Source: Fibrobacteraceae bacterium (lineage in GTDB: Bacteria > Fibrobacterota > Fibrobacteria > Fibrobacterales > Fibrobacteraceae). Taken from it: DNA of 52,879 nucleotides. This document shows positions 16,457-24,688 of this stretch, piece by piece (the stretch's first letter is position 1; every line of letters begins with the position of its first letter). Location of the stretch: positions 1 to 52,879 of the forward strand of contig JAGAKE010000022.1 in NCBI GenBank assembly GCA_017625775.1, in the 5' to 3' direction. The notes beneath the pieces are model-generated. The model searched no databases. It was not told the origin of the DNA and was given only the letters and a program-made list of their open reading frames with translations. The position numbers were made by a program, and so were the translations under genes.

Positions 16457-17521
16457 TCAATTTTTAGATGGGCTTATCTCTAAGGCTTGAAGAACTTTTT
16501 TGCAAAGGCTAGATGGTAAATCAAATAATTCTTTTTCTGAAATCCAATGAGTTGTTTTTGGGGCATTATTTTTGATTTCTAAAAAGAGTGTTTGCATAAA
16601 AATTTTGTAACGAGTGATTGAATGTTCGATGTTGGCTCCATAACGAAATGTTTTGATTTCTGCTCCTTGTAGCCATTTATCAACTTCCGCGGGGATTCCT
16701 TTGGCTCTTGAAGGAGAACTTGAAAAATGAGGAAATGTTTTTTGATTTTTTAGAAAAAATGAAGAACCTTCAGAAATTAAAAATTTTTGGTCTTTTGATT
16801 TAGCAATGAAAATCACGCCATACCAAGGAGTGTATAGCTTTATTTTTTTTGGTGGGCGAGATTCTATTTTGTTTTGTAAAAATGAAACGCAATGAGGTCG
16901 CAATGGGCATTGATCGCATTTTGGATTTTTTACTTTGCAAATATTTCTTCCTAATTCCATTAAAGCTTCATTTTTTAAAAAAGCGTATTTGTTAGCAGCC
17001 CAGCTTTTAGCCTTATTCCAATAAATTTTCTTTTGTTCGGCATTCTCTGGTAAAAAATCTAAAGCGTAAAATCTTGAAAAAATTCGAATTAAGTTTCCGT
17101 CTAAAATAGCTTCATTTTGATGAAACGCTAAACTTAAAATAGCGCCTGCTGTGTAGCTTCCAATTCCAGGCAGAACTTCAAGTTCTTGGCGAGTTTCTGG
17201 AAATTTTTCGTTGTATTTTTCTTGGATGATTTTTGCTGTTTTGAGAATATTTTTTGCTCGGCTATAGTATCCAAGTCCTTGCCAAAATTTTAGAATAGTA
17301 GATTCTTTGGCTTTGGCTAGTTCTGTTATATTTGGGAATTTTTGAATCCAACGCAAAAAGTGAGCTTTAACGCTAGCTACTTGCGTTTGTTGGAGCATAA
17401 TTTCACTAATCCAAACTACATAGGCAGAACGCTTTTTAGACAATGGCTCAAGTCGCCACGGGAGTTGTTCGTGATTCTTTTTAAACCATTGAATCAAAGC
17501 ATTTTCTGCATCGTTTTGCAT
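16457..17521 (-). CDS. mutY: A/G-specific adenine glycosylase MutY
   Basis: MutY removes adenine mispaired with 8-oxoguanine in base-excision repair. The protein shows LPWR near the N-terminus, the catalytic Glu in ISEIMLQQTQV, the helix-hairpin-helix LPGIGSYTAGAILSLAF with the catalytic Asp in ILDGNLIRI, and the 4Fe-4S ligands C-x6-C-x2-C-x5-C in CKVKNPKCDQCPLRPHC. The C-terminal 120 residues are the Nudix-like domain that reads 8-oxoG. I use ATG 17521 (MQNDAENALIQWF). The longer frame to 17557 would run into the upstream glycosyltransferase by 29 bp and adds a basic hydrophobic stretch not found in the family. Confidence 0.93.
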   Translation of the reverse strand: MQNDAENALIQWFKKNHEQLPWRLEPLSKKRSAYVVWISEIMLQQTQVASVKAHFLRWIQKFPNITELAKAKESTILKFWQGLGYYSRAKNILKTAKIIQEKYNEKFPETRQELEVLPGIGSYTAGAILSLAFHQNEAILDGNLIRIFSRFYALDFLPENAEQKKIYWNKAKSWAANKYAFLKNEALMELGRNICKVKNPKCDQCPLRPHCVSFLQNKIESRPPKKIKLYTPWYGVIFIAKSKDQKFLISEGSSFFLKNQKTFPHFSSSPSRAKGIPAEVDKWLQGAEIKTFRYGANIEHSITRYKIFMQTLFLEIKNNAPKTTHWISEKELFDLPSSLCKKVLQALEISPSKN

Positions 17522-17528
17522 CTTAATT

Positions 17529-18899
17529 TTAAGAAAGAACCGTTTTGAAATAAGCAAACTGAGCTTTAGCAGAATTCTCTAAAGTGTAACGCCTGCTTCT
17601 TTCATAGGCATTTTTTCTAAGAATCTCATACTGTTCCTTTTGCTCTAATTTTAAACGACGGCATTCTTCAAGAGTATGAAGCCATGCTGATTCATCAATA
17701 GGTAAAATAAAGCCGTTACTTTCATCTTTAACAATGCTTCTCGGACCACCGAAATTGCTGACTACTGCAGGAGTTCCTGAAGCCATTGCTTCTACCACTA
17801 CATTTCCGAAAGTATCTGTAGTGCTTGGGAAAAGGAAAAAATCAGCATCGGCATAAAGCCCGGCGAGAATTTCTCCGCCTTGTTCTCCGGCAAAATGAAC
17901 TTCTGGAGAATTTTCAAATTCTTTTTTGAGTTCTTCTAAGTACCAGCCGTAACCAACATAAAGTAATTCTACATCATTATATTTTGCAGCAAATTTTTTC
18001 CAAACTTCATTTAGGAAAGGCAAGTTTTTTTCTTTTGAAATTCTTCCAATAAAAACAAAACGCACTGATTTGTTGCATCCGAATTTTTCCCAAATACCTT
18101 TGCCGCGATTTTTGGGTGAAAAATCATCTAAAGGAAGTCCGCGCGGAAGTATTTGAATTTTATCTTCAGGAACTTTCAATTCATCTCTGAGTGCTTTGGC
18201 ATAATCTTCACTAGGGCTAATAACAGGGCGAGCCATCCAGTAGAAAATTCGCATTAACCATAGCACATAGGTATGCATCCATTTTGCTTTTACCAAAGTT
18301 CTTGTGTAAGTAGGAACATCAGTACGGTAGTGGCTAATGGTTTTAATTCCAGCCACTTTGGCTGCAATGCAAGCAAGCCAAGCGCCAGGACTTGGAGTTT
18401 CTAGTTCTAAAAGATCAATAGGGTAGCGCTTTAGTAAACGTAAAATTGGCCCGATTCGAGGAATGGCTAATTCGCTATTAGCATAACCAAGTTGTTCCAT
18501 ACTGAAAAAACGAGGAAGCAAAATGCAATAACCATTTTCAATAACACCGCATGGTCTTGTATTAAAAGCATTCCCAACAAGAGCCGCTTTCATTCCGTGT
18601 GAACACATATAAGGAATGACATGCCTTAAGTTGTTTGCAATACCATTTGTTTCATCTAAACAGTCAGAATAATAGGCAACACGAATGTCGTCGGGGTCTC
18701 TGTTTTTCCTTTCCTTTTTTAAATAAAAACGCAATTTGAGAAGCTTTGGAAGATTTAAAAGCACACTTCCAAATACGATAGGAGGAATCCAACAGGTTCT
18801 GATATTTCCTGGTGGTTTATGCTTCAGGGCAAAGTATTTTTTGAAAGTACTCGTTACTTGTCTTCCAAAAATAGGGGGCCTAGAGTCATAGTGATTCAT
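17529..18899 (-). CDS. GT4-family glycosyltransferase (SQD2/MgtA-like)
   Basis: This 456-aa GT-B fold enzyme has YYSDCLDETNGIANNLRH in the acceptor lobe (residues about 85-105), VFIGRISKEKNLPFL opening the donor lobe, and FLFPSTTDTFGNVVVEAMASGTP, the E-x7-E donor motif with FPS-TDTFG typical of the SQD2/MgtA group. Those relatives make glycolipids such as sulfoquinovosyl or glucuronosyl diacylglycerol, so a membrane glycolipid role is plausible, but the sugar is not known. A basic hydrophobic patch at residues 20-75 may attach it to the membrane. The start overlaps hisA by 14 bp, suggesting co-transcription with the histidine gene. Confidence 0.85.
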   Translation of the reverse strand: MNHYDSRPPIFGRQVTSTFKKYFALKHKPPGNIRTCWIPPIVFGSVLLNLPKLLKLRFYLKKERKNRDPDDIRVAYYSDCLDETNGIANNLRHVIPYMCSHGMKAALVGNAFNTRPCGVIENGYCILLPRFFSMEQLGYANSELAIPRIGPILRLLKRYPIDLLELETPSPGAWLACIAAKVAGIKTISHYRTDVPTYTRTLVKAKWMHTYVLWLMRIFYWMARPVISPSEDYAKALRDELKVPEDKIQILPRGLPLDDFSPKNRGKGIWEKFGCNKSVRFVFIGRISKEKNLPFLNEVWKKFAAKYNDVELLYVGYGWYLEELKKEFENSPEVHFAGEQGGEILAGLYADADFFLFPSTTDTFGNVVVEAMASGTPAVVSNFGGPRSIVKDESNGFILPIDESAWLHTLEECRRLKLEQKEQYEILRKNAYERSRRYTLENSAKAQFAYFKTVLS

Positions 18900-19665
18900 T
18901 TTTATTCATCCTGTTAAATTCAACACATTCTGCGTAGCGCGCTCCAGAACCACCAAAAATATCAAGAGCGCTTCCAATGGTTAAATCAATTTTTCCCATT
19001 GAAATTTCAAGACAACGCTTTAAATCATCTAAATGGCGGGCGCCGCCAGCATAAGTTGCCTTAATGGGGGAATATTCAGCCAAAAAACGAATTAATTCTT
19101 CATCCATTCCTTGTTGCTTTCCTTCCACATCGGCTGCGTGAATTAAAAATTCATCGCAGTAATTAGCAAAAAAAGCCAAAGAATCTTTAGAAATAATTGT
19201 AGAAGTTACTGTTTGCCAACGATTCGTTGCGATATTCCAACCCGCAGCCGTTTTCTTACAACTTAAATCCAAAACGAGTCGTTCTTTCCCAACAGCAGAT
19301 TTCATTTCTTCTAAACGTTTTTCAGAAAATTCTCCGTTTTCAAACAAATAGCTTGTAACAATAACGTGTGAAGCTCCTGCATTAAGAAATTCTTCTGCAT
19401 TTTTTGGAGAGATTCCACCACCAATTTGTAAGCCTTGTGGGTGCGCAGCCAAGGCGCTCTTCGCTTCTATTTCGTTTCCCTTTCCAAGCATAATTACATG
19501 CCCGCCAAACAATTCATCTTTTTTATACAGTTCTGCAAAATATGCCGCCGAATATTCAGATTCAAAATTTGTTTGAAGATTACTTCCTGAATCAGAAAGA
19601 GAAGAACCGACAATCTGCTTAACTTTTCCTTCGTGAAGGTCTATGCAAGGTCGAAATAAAGTCAT
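18886..19665 (-). CDS. hisA: Eukaryote-type HisA (ProFAR isomerase)
   Basis: The enzyme is a TIM barrel that isomerises ProFAR to PRFAR, the fourth step of histidine synthesis. FRPCIDLHEGKVKQIVGSSL, AYFAELYKKDELFGGHVIMLG, QIGGGISPKNAEEFL, and AGGARHLDDLKRC with the second phosphate site match the eukaryotic/plant His6 type rather than the usual bacterial HisA. The Asp in PCIDLH is the first catalytic acid. I choose ATG 19665 (MTLFRPCIDLHEG), which overlaps the upstream gene's stop as ATGA. The longer frame to 19683 adds six residues lacking in the family. There is no other his gene nearby. Confidence 0.88.
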   Translation of the reverse strand: MTLFRPCIDLHEGKVKQIVGSSLSDSGSNLQTNFESEYSAAYFAELYKKDELFGGHVIMLGKGNEIEAKSALAAHPQGLQIGGGISPKNAEEFLNAGASHVIVTSYLFENGEFSEKRLEEMKSAVGKERLVLDLSCKKTAAGWNIATNRWQTVTSTIISKDSLAFFANYCDEFLIHAADVEGKQQGMDEELIRFLAEYSPIKATYAGGARHLDDLKRCLEISMGKIDLTIGSALDIFGGSGARYAECVEFNRMNKNESL

Positions 19666-20687
19666 AGCCCAGAAATACTCCAATCTATAATACGGCCTTC
19701 AGAGTCTTTGTTTTGACCGCGATAGAAAAATGGTTCACCGCCCATCATTACTTTGGCTGCTTTTTTGGCAAGCCATCCATCAAAATTATTCAATAGCGAA
19801 AATTTTTGCTGAGGTTTATTTGCTTGAATTAAGGTTTTTGAATTATCGTCCCATACTATTTCTAGCGTTCCTGTTGGAAATTGATCGCCTGTATAAGCCT
19901 TCCCATTTACCATTAAACTTGCAGGCTTTAAAATGGTTTTATTTCCAGCAGAAAATTTTATAGCGTACCCAAAAAGTTTGTTGTTTTTATCAATGCCGAT
20001 TTTCCCGGAAAATGGAGTGTTGCCTTGCCGAGTGGAAAACGTGATGATTCTTTTTGCTATTTCTGTAGGTTGATCTGTTTGGTAAGAATGATCCATCATG
20101 GCGTAGCCTTTGACTTTTAAGGTGTCAGAATTGTAGGCTATGATTCCAGAAACTCTTCCGTAAGGAATATGCAAAAATTGAGTGTAACTTTCTTTCCCTA
20201 ATTTTTCCGTGTTGTTCAAGGAAGCGATTCCTTGAACAACAGAAGCAAAAGTGAGGTCTAATAGAAAATCTCCATTCTTTGACGTTTTGAAAAAAACTCG
20301 ATGTCCTTTTCCTGGAAGATTTTCTAAGATGTATTCCTCTTTGATTGTTATTCTGTTTTTTTCTTTTTGAGTGACTAGGCGTTCTTTTGGGTATTGCCTT
20401 CCAACAGAATATGACTTTCCTTTAAAATTCCAAAAAGAAAGATCGCAACCGATTTTTCTACCGGAAGCAGGAATGTGTAACGAGGCAATATTCATATAAG
20501 CTTTGGTTCCATTATCAAAAATAAATTGATAAGACCAACTTTCATTGAATTTTTCGGTAGTCGCTGAATGAGGAAAAAAATCTTTTTTTTGAAATGGTTT
20601 GCCTGATTCGGCATTAGCCATAGAAATTCCAACACAAAGAAACGCGAATATCGCTGTCTGTAATTTTAGTAGTGTTGAATTTCGCAT
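19662..20687 (-). CDS. Secreted lipocalin-like protein, probable AttH/CrtC-type
   Basis: The 341-aa protein begins with a Sec signal peptide (LLKLQTAIFAFLCVGISMANA). The mature part is beta-rich, with an internal MMDHSYQTDQP motif and a pattern of paired beta domains resembling the AttH / carotenoid 1,2-hydratase (CrtC) / Svf1 superfamily, in which a conserved D-H-x-x-Q type segment appears. The family assignment is tentative. Its function is unknown; relatives are lipocalin-like hydrophobic-ligand binders. It overlaps hisA by 4 bp (ATGA), although the link to histidine synthesis is not obvious. Confidence 0.65.
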   Translation of the reverse strand: MRNSTLLKLQTAIFAFLCVGISMANAESGKPFQKKDFFPHSATTEKFNESWSYQFIFDNGTKAYMNIASLHIPASGRKIGCDLSFWNFKGKSYSVGRQYPKERLVTQKEKNRITIKEEYILENLPGKGHRVFFKTSKNGDFLLDLTFASVVQGIASLNNTEKLGKESYTQFLHIPYGRVSGIIAYNSDTLKVKGYAMMDHSYQTDQPTEIAKRIITFSTRQGNTPFSGKIGIDKNNKLFGYAIKFSAGNKTILKPASLMVNGKAYTGDQFPTGTLEIVWDDNSKTLIQANKPQQKFSLLNNFDGWLAKKAAKVMMGGEPFFYRGQNKDSEGRIIDWSISGL

Positions 20688-20770
20688 AAAGAAAAAATAG
20701 AAAATTTGAAACTGGGAAATGAATAGAAATAAGAAAATTTTCGTCTTCGTAAAATGCTTGAAAAGAAAAC

Positions 20771-21151
20771 TTATAATTCTTTAATTTTCTCTTCAATTTT
20801 TTTGATGGTTTCAAGGAAAAATTCATCTGATTTTCCTGTTGGGTCTTCTAAACCCCAGTTCTCATCAAAATTTCTACCAATGAAAGGGCAAGTGACGTTG
20901 CATCCCATAGAAATAGCGATGTCTGGTGAAGGAATCTCATCAATAGTTTTGCTGAATTGAGTGCTTTCCATATCTACGCCATAAATCGCTTTGATTAATC
21001 GAACGGCGTCTTGATTAATCTTAGGTTGTTTTTGAGTTCCTGCAGAATAAAAATCATATTTATCGCCAGCAATGATTTTTCCAATGGCTTCTGCTATTTG
21101 GCTTCTGCAGGAATTGTGAACGCAAATAAAGGCAACTTTTTTCTTTAGCAT
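20771..21151 (-). CDS. arsC: Arsenate reductase, thioredoxin-dependent type / low-MW phosphatase fold
   Basis: This 126-aa protein has the catalytic P-loop C10-VHNS-C15-R16 (CX5R) at the N-terminus, YSAGTQ, and SMGCNVTCPF with the further cysteines used in the intramolecular disulfide cascade. WGLEDPTGKSDE carries the general acid Asp of the low-molecular-weight tyrosine phosphatase fold. The length is standard for ArsC of the pI258/Bacillus type. It reduces arsenate to arsenite in the cytosol. No arsR or efflux gene is beside it, so it appears to be a stand-alone detoxification gene. It starts 6 bp after the GH44 gene's stop. Confidence 0.88.
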   Translation of the reverse strand: MLKKKVAFICVHNSCRSQIAEAIGKIIAGDKYDFYSAGTQKQPKINQDAVRLIKAIYGVDMESTQFSKTIDEIPSPDIAISMGCNVTCPFIGRNFDENWGLEDPTGKSDEFFLETIKKIEEKIKEL

Positions 21152-21157
21152 TTGAGA

Positions 21158-23188
21158 TTATTCCAAAATTACTTTTTGAAAATTCGTTCCATTTTTTGTT
21201 CTGATTTGAACAATATATTGTCCGCGATTAAAATTTTGAGTGTTTATCATTTCAAGAGATTTTTGAATATTTAATTGCTGAAAGATTTTTTGCCCAAGAG
21301 CGTTAAATATTACTAATGAGAACGAATTTTGTGAAGGATTCTGGAAAATCAAATTTTCTCCATCTTGAATCATGGAAATGTTTGATCTGTTTAAATTAGG
21401 AATAAATGCGTTTCCATTTTCAACGCTAGAGCTGCTTTGAACGCTGGAACTGCTTTGAACGCTAGAACTGCTTTGAATGCTGGAACTACTACTTGTTATA
21501 TTTTCAGAACTAGCTCTTGATAAAATAATTGCTGTAATGGATTTCGCAGGAAGCATTACTTGAAGTTTATTTTCTGTAATGGAGATTGTTCCTTCTTTTA
21601 GCGCATTATTAGTTCTTGAAACAAAAGTTTCTTTTGTTAACCCAGATAAAGTAAGGGTTGGATAATTTCCAGTTGTAAGGTCAAAATCATTGATTTTTAA
21701 CTGAATGTTTTGAGATGCCGATTCTGCTCGGTTTACAAGTAGAATGGTCATAGAGTCTGCTTTTTGATTGATAGATGAGTAGGCAGAAACTAAAGAATCA
21801 TTTGAAGAATTAGATAAAACGCGGTGGCTCATTGAATATTGACTAAATAAGTGAACAACTTCTGACATGCCTTCACGCCAAGTCCATGGAGTAAATATTT
21901 CAACGCCATTATCCATAAATGTACCAAGGAATGAAGCGTACACAATCGCTCTAGTCATTGGGTCCATTGCTTCAACAAAGTCTGTTTCAGTAAAAGCTAG
22001 AGTAACTCCATGATTTTTCCCCATGTATTTTTCTAGCCAGTCATTAATGCGTTTGAATATGTATTCCTTTGTAATCGAATTGTCCCATGTACAACCTTCA
22101 TTGGCGCGCTTAATGCCATTAGCTCCAGGGTAATCGTAAGTTGTATCAAAAAATACGCGGTGCCAATTAATCCAATGTTCGTAAATTTTCTCGGTAGGGT
22201 ACCAATGAATATCAAAGACATCTAAAAGTTTCATGTTGGCTTTTTTCTCTTCTTCTGCAATACGCATAATGAAGTATTCTAACCAACAATAACGAATATT
22301 TCCATCGGTTACAACACCTTCTTTTACGTTTCCTTGAGCGTCGTAGTATCGTAAGTTGCACCAAAGCCATTCATTTGCAGAAACCGGTCCAGTTAGCTTG
22401 ATTTCTGGGTAAATTGCTTTAGCTTTTTTAGCAACTTCTACAAAATTCATAATGATTCTTTCTGGAGCTTCTAAAGTATTGTGAAGGTAAGTGTACGGCA
22501 TATCGGTATGAGTCGTTGGCCACAGTTCTGGCTCATTATCCATGCTCCAGTATTTCAAACGCTTCATGTCGTATTTTAATTCATCTCTCCAGTGATAGAG
22601 AATTCCGACAGTTGAATCGGCTGGCCATTTTTCCATGTAAAGATCTGGATTTCCTTTAGAAATCAAGTTTCCGTTCCCATCTACTTTTCCGCCACCAGCC
22701 AAGTCCAGATTTCGAGGAGCATCTTTACTATATGTATTTTTATAAGCAATTTCATCAAAGTTGTAATTCAAGGAACTTGCTGCATATCCAGCGGTTTGAA
22801 AACCATACATGGCATCGGTTTCTGGCATATTATCAAGAATTTTTTTTGCCGAAAGATTCCAGTTATGATAATACACATTATTATAAAAATCAGGATGGCT
22901 GGAAATGTTTTTTCGCCAATTATGTTTGGTGCTATTATTCCCTTGGTTCATGCGCAAAAAACGAATTCCCATTTCGTTATAAGAATTCATTGTCGCAAGT
23001 TCCTCGGCAGTTGTTTTGTCGTTATTGTCAAGAATTTGCCCGCCGTATCCAGAATAAACATTTCGACCAAATAAATATGGTGAAATAGGTTTAATTCCAT
23101 CGCTTGCATTCACTGAAATTTCAATAGCCCCAAAAGCAAAAGAAGAGCAAAGAAATACTAATGTTAGATGTTGTTTTAATTTGTACAT
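21158..23188 (-). CDS. Secreted GH44-type endoglucanase with Ser-rich linker and C-terminal sorting-like domain
   Basis: A Sec signal peptide (MYKLKQHLTLVFLCSSFAFG) is followed by a GH44 catalytic domain of about 520 residues. KYWSMDNEPELW near residue 217 supplies the acid/base Glu, DVFDIHWYP follows, and LAFTETDF near residue 400 supplies the likely nucleophile Glu. GH44 enzymes cut beta-1,4-glucans and xyloglucan. Next is a linker of SSSSVQ repeats, then about 75 residues with SLVIFNALGQKIFQQ and GQYIVQIRTKNG, a T9SS-like sorting tail as found on many Fibrobacter and Bacteroidota secreted enzymes. ATG 23188 is chosen because the signal peptide begins there; 38 upstream residues are charged and out of place. 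It links the organism to plant cell-wall breakdown. Confidence 0.85.
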   Translation of the reverse strand: MYKLKQHLTLVFLCSSFAFGAIEISVNASDGIKPISPYLFGRNVYSGYGGQILDNNDKTTAEELATMNSYNEMGIRFLRMNQGNNSTKHNWRKNISSHPDFYNNVYYHNWNLSAKKILDNMPETDAMYGFQTAGYAASSLNYNFDEIAYKNTYSKDAPRNLDLAGGGKVDGNGNLISKGNPDLYMEKWPADSTVGILYHWRDELKYDMKRLKYWSMDNEPELWPTTHTDMPYTYLHNTLEAPERIIMNFVEVAKKAKAIYPEIKLTGPVSANEWLWCNLRYYDAQGNVKEGVVTDGNIRYCWLEYFIMRIAEEEKKANMKLLDVFDIHWYPTEKIYEHWINWHRVFFDTTYDYPGANGIKRANEGCTWDNSITKEYIFKRINDWLEKYMGKNHGVTLAFTETDFVEAMDPMTRAIVYASFLGTFMDNGVEIFTPWTWREGMSEVVHLFSQYSMSHRVLSNSSNDSLVSAYSSINQKADSMTILLVNRAESASQNIQLKINDFDLTTGNYPTLTLSGLTKETFVSRTNNALKEGTISITENKLQVMLPAKSITAIILSRASSENITSSSSSIQSSSSVQSSSSVQSSSSVENGNAFIPNLNRSNISMIQDGENLIFQNPSQNSFSLVIFNALGQKIFQQLNIQKSLEMINTQNFNRGQYIVQIRTKNGTNFQKVILE
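21422..21494 (-). repeat. In-frame 18-bp tandem repeat encoding the SSSSVQ linker
   Basis: About four near-identical 18-bp units (minus-strand core AGCAGTTCTAGCGTTCAA) encode the Ser-rich linker between the GH44 domain and the sorting tail. The copies differ mainly at third codon positions. Unit number could vary by slippage without shifting the frame, changing linker length only. Confidence 0.85.
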
Positions 23189-23207
23189 AAGTAATTTTTC
23201 TTTTTTT

Positions 23208-24071
23208 TTATTTTCTTGATTTAAAATTTTTCTTTTTAGAAATAGGTAAAGCAATGCCGTTTTCTTGAATGATAATTTTTCCTTCTCGGAACAGTCCGCC
23301 AATTAATTTTTTGAACGCCTTTTTTGAAAGCCCAAAGTGGTCTTGAATTTTTTCTGGAGGTGTTTTATCTCCATAGGGTAAGAACCCTCCATTTTCCTGT
23401 AATTCCTTTAGAATTGACGCATCATGTGTTCGGACTGTGTTGTACCCAATAGGAAATCTTGAAAGTGTGATTTTCCCATCTGGACGAATATCTTCAATAT
23501 AACCATCAATTTGATCGCCAATATAAAGTTTTTCTTCGCCTGCATGCAAGTAAAGTCTTCCATAGCTTCGAAGATTAATCAAACATTCCGCATAGGATTC
23601 TTCCATTTCATAAATAGCTAAAGAAACTTTTTGTCCGACACGCAATTCGCTAATATCAGTTTCAAAAAAACGTTTTAATTTTTCGGTAGCTACAAGACGC
23701 CCGCTTTTTTGGTCTATCAGCGCATAAATCACGCATTTGTCGCCTTTCCGAAGTTCTCCACCTAATTGTTGTTTGTAAGGTAGCAAAAGATCTTTATCTA
23801 AGCCCCAATCTAAAAACGCACCGACGGCATTGACCTCTTTCACTTCAAGAACGGCGAAATGGTTTGCTTCCACAAGAGGGGTTTCTGTTGTGGCAACAAG
23901 CCTATCCTCGCTATCTAAATACATAAAAGCGTCTAAAAAATCGCCTATTTTCAAATTCGCAGGAGCTTTTGAACCTGGCAACAAAACACGTTCGCCCTGT
24001 TCGGTTTCCAAATAAAAACCCTGAGGCTTTTCTTCTTTAACAATTGTATGGTAAAATCGACCAATTTGCAT
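23208..24071 (-). CDS. cvfB: CvfB-like S1-domain RNA-binding protein
   Basis: The 287-aa protein follows the CvfB plan: a short N-terminal barrel ending in ERVLLPG, two or three S1-like beta-barrels (VNAVGAFLDWGLDKDLLLPY, VSLAIYEMEESYAECLI, YIGDQIDGYIEDIRPDGKITLS), and a C-terminal winged helix (KIQDHFGLSKKAFKKLIGGL, EGKIIIQENGIAL). The DWGLDKDLLLP motif is typical of the family. CvfB binds RNA in the cytosol and was named for virulence regulation in Staphylococcus; its role here is unknown. It ends 19 bp before the GH44 start, so the two may be co-transcribed. The basic C-terminal tail SKKKNFKSRK may aid RNA binding. Confidence 0.85.
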   Translation of the reverse strand: MQIGRFYHTIVKEEKPQGFYLETEQGERVLLPGSKAPANLKIGDFLDAFMYLDSEDRLVATTETPLVEANHFAVLEVKEVNAVGAFLDWGLDKDLLLPYKQQLGGELRKGDKCVIYALIDQKSGRLVATEKLKRFFETDISELRVGQKVSLAIYEMEESYAECLINLRSYGRLYLHAGEEKLYIGDQIDGYIEDIRPDGKITLSRFPIGYNTVRTHDASILKELQENGGFLPYGDKTPPEKIQDHFGLSKKAFKKLIGGLFREGKIIIQENGIALPISKKKNFKSRK

Positions 24072-24219
24072 ATTCCAAAATTAGCTTAAAATTCAAACGC
24101 AAAAATCGAGAATTTCAAAACACTTTAGAAAAAAGAACAAAAAATAAATATTCCAAGTTGGAAGAATTGTTTTCGCGAAAACTATTGATTTTTTTCAAAA
24201 GAAAAATTAACTTTATGCC

Positions 24220-24264
24220 ACTTGGATGAGTCGTGCAATGCCTGATTCCCGTTGTGCGCCAAGT
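24220..24264 (+). other. Bulged stem-loop preceding a terminator; possible small RNA
   Basis: ACTTGG (24220-24225) and CGTGCAA (24232-24238) pair with TTGTGCG (24252-24258) and CCAAGT (24259-24264). This gives a 13-bp stem (two G-U pairs) with a 6-nt bulge and a 13-nt loop. It lies 6 bp before a terminator hairpin, outside any gene. The pairing could be the body of a short plus-strand transcript. No RNA family is recognised and no strong promoter is seen. Confidence 0.35.
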
Positions 24265-24270
24265 AAAAAA

Positions 24271-24303
24271 GCCTTCCTCTTTTTTGGGAAGGTCTTTTTT
24301 TAT
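24271..24303 (+). terminator. Rho-independent terminator
   Basis: CCTTCCT (24272-24278) pairs with GGGAAGG (24286-24292) across a T-rich loop, followed by TCTTTTTTTA on the plus strand. There is no plus-strand gene upstream. It therefore either ends the small structured transcript described just before it or insulates the region between cvfB and the defence operon. Confidence 0.7.
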
Positions 24304-24688
24304 AAAATTTGTGCCTTCTACTATACCAGCTTATTTGATATAGTACTAAAGGACTACGTAAAGATTATATCTAAAAATCTAAATACAATAGGGCTGGAAA
24401 AGAAAAAACGTGCTCATGCTTTATTTTCTTTAAGATGTTCATTATGGACTATATAAGAAATAAATGGTCTTGCTTGAGCGGTTGATTACATGATTTTTAT
24501 AGGTATGTTTTTTTATTTTCAAATTTTGACTGATTTATTTATATTCGTAAAACATTTAATATCTTTGTTTTTAGTGTAATTCAAAAAGAAATGAGAACAA
24601 TAACAATTGCAAGTAAGATTTTGTAACCGATTAAGAAATCAAGTATTTCTTTTAATTGTTGGTAGTTAATAGATTTTAACGGTTTGTT
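24304..24688. other. AT-rich intergenic stretch without recognised genes
   Basis: About 385 bp downstream of the mcrC stop on one side and the terminator on the other. Short open frames here have no ribosome site and low-complexity composition. I see no tRNA, repeat array or clear terminator for the mcrBC operon within it. Confidence 0.6.

Noticed and set aside
24226..24456. 76-aa plus-strand open frame downstream of cvfB
   Set aside because: It runs through the terminator hairpin, has no ribosome site and is of low complexity.
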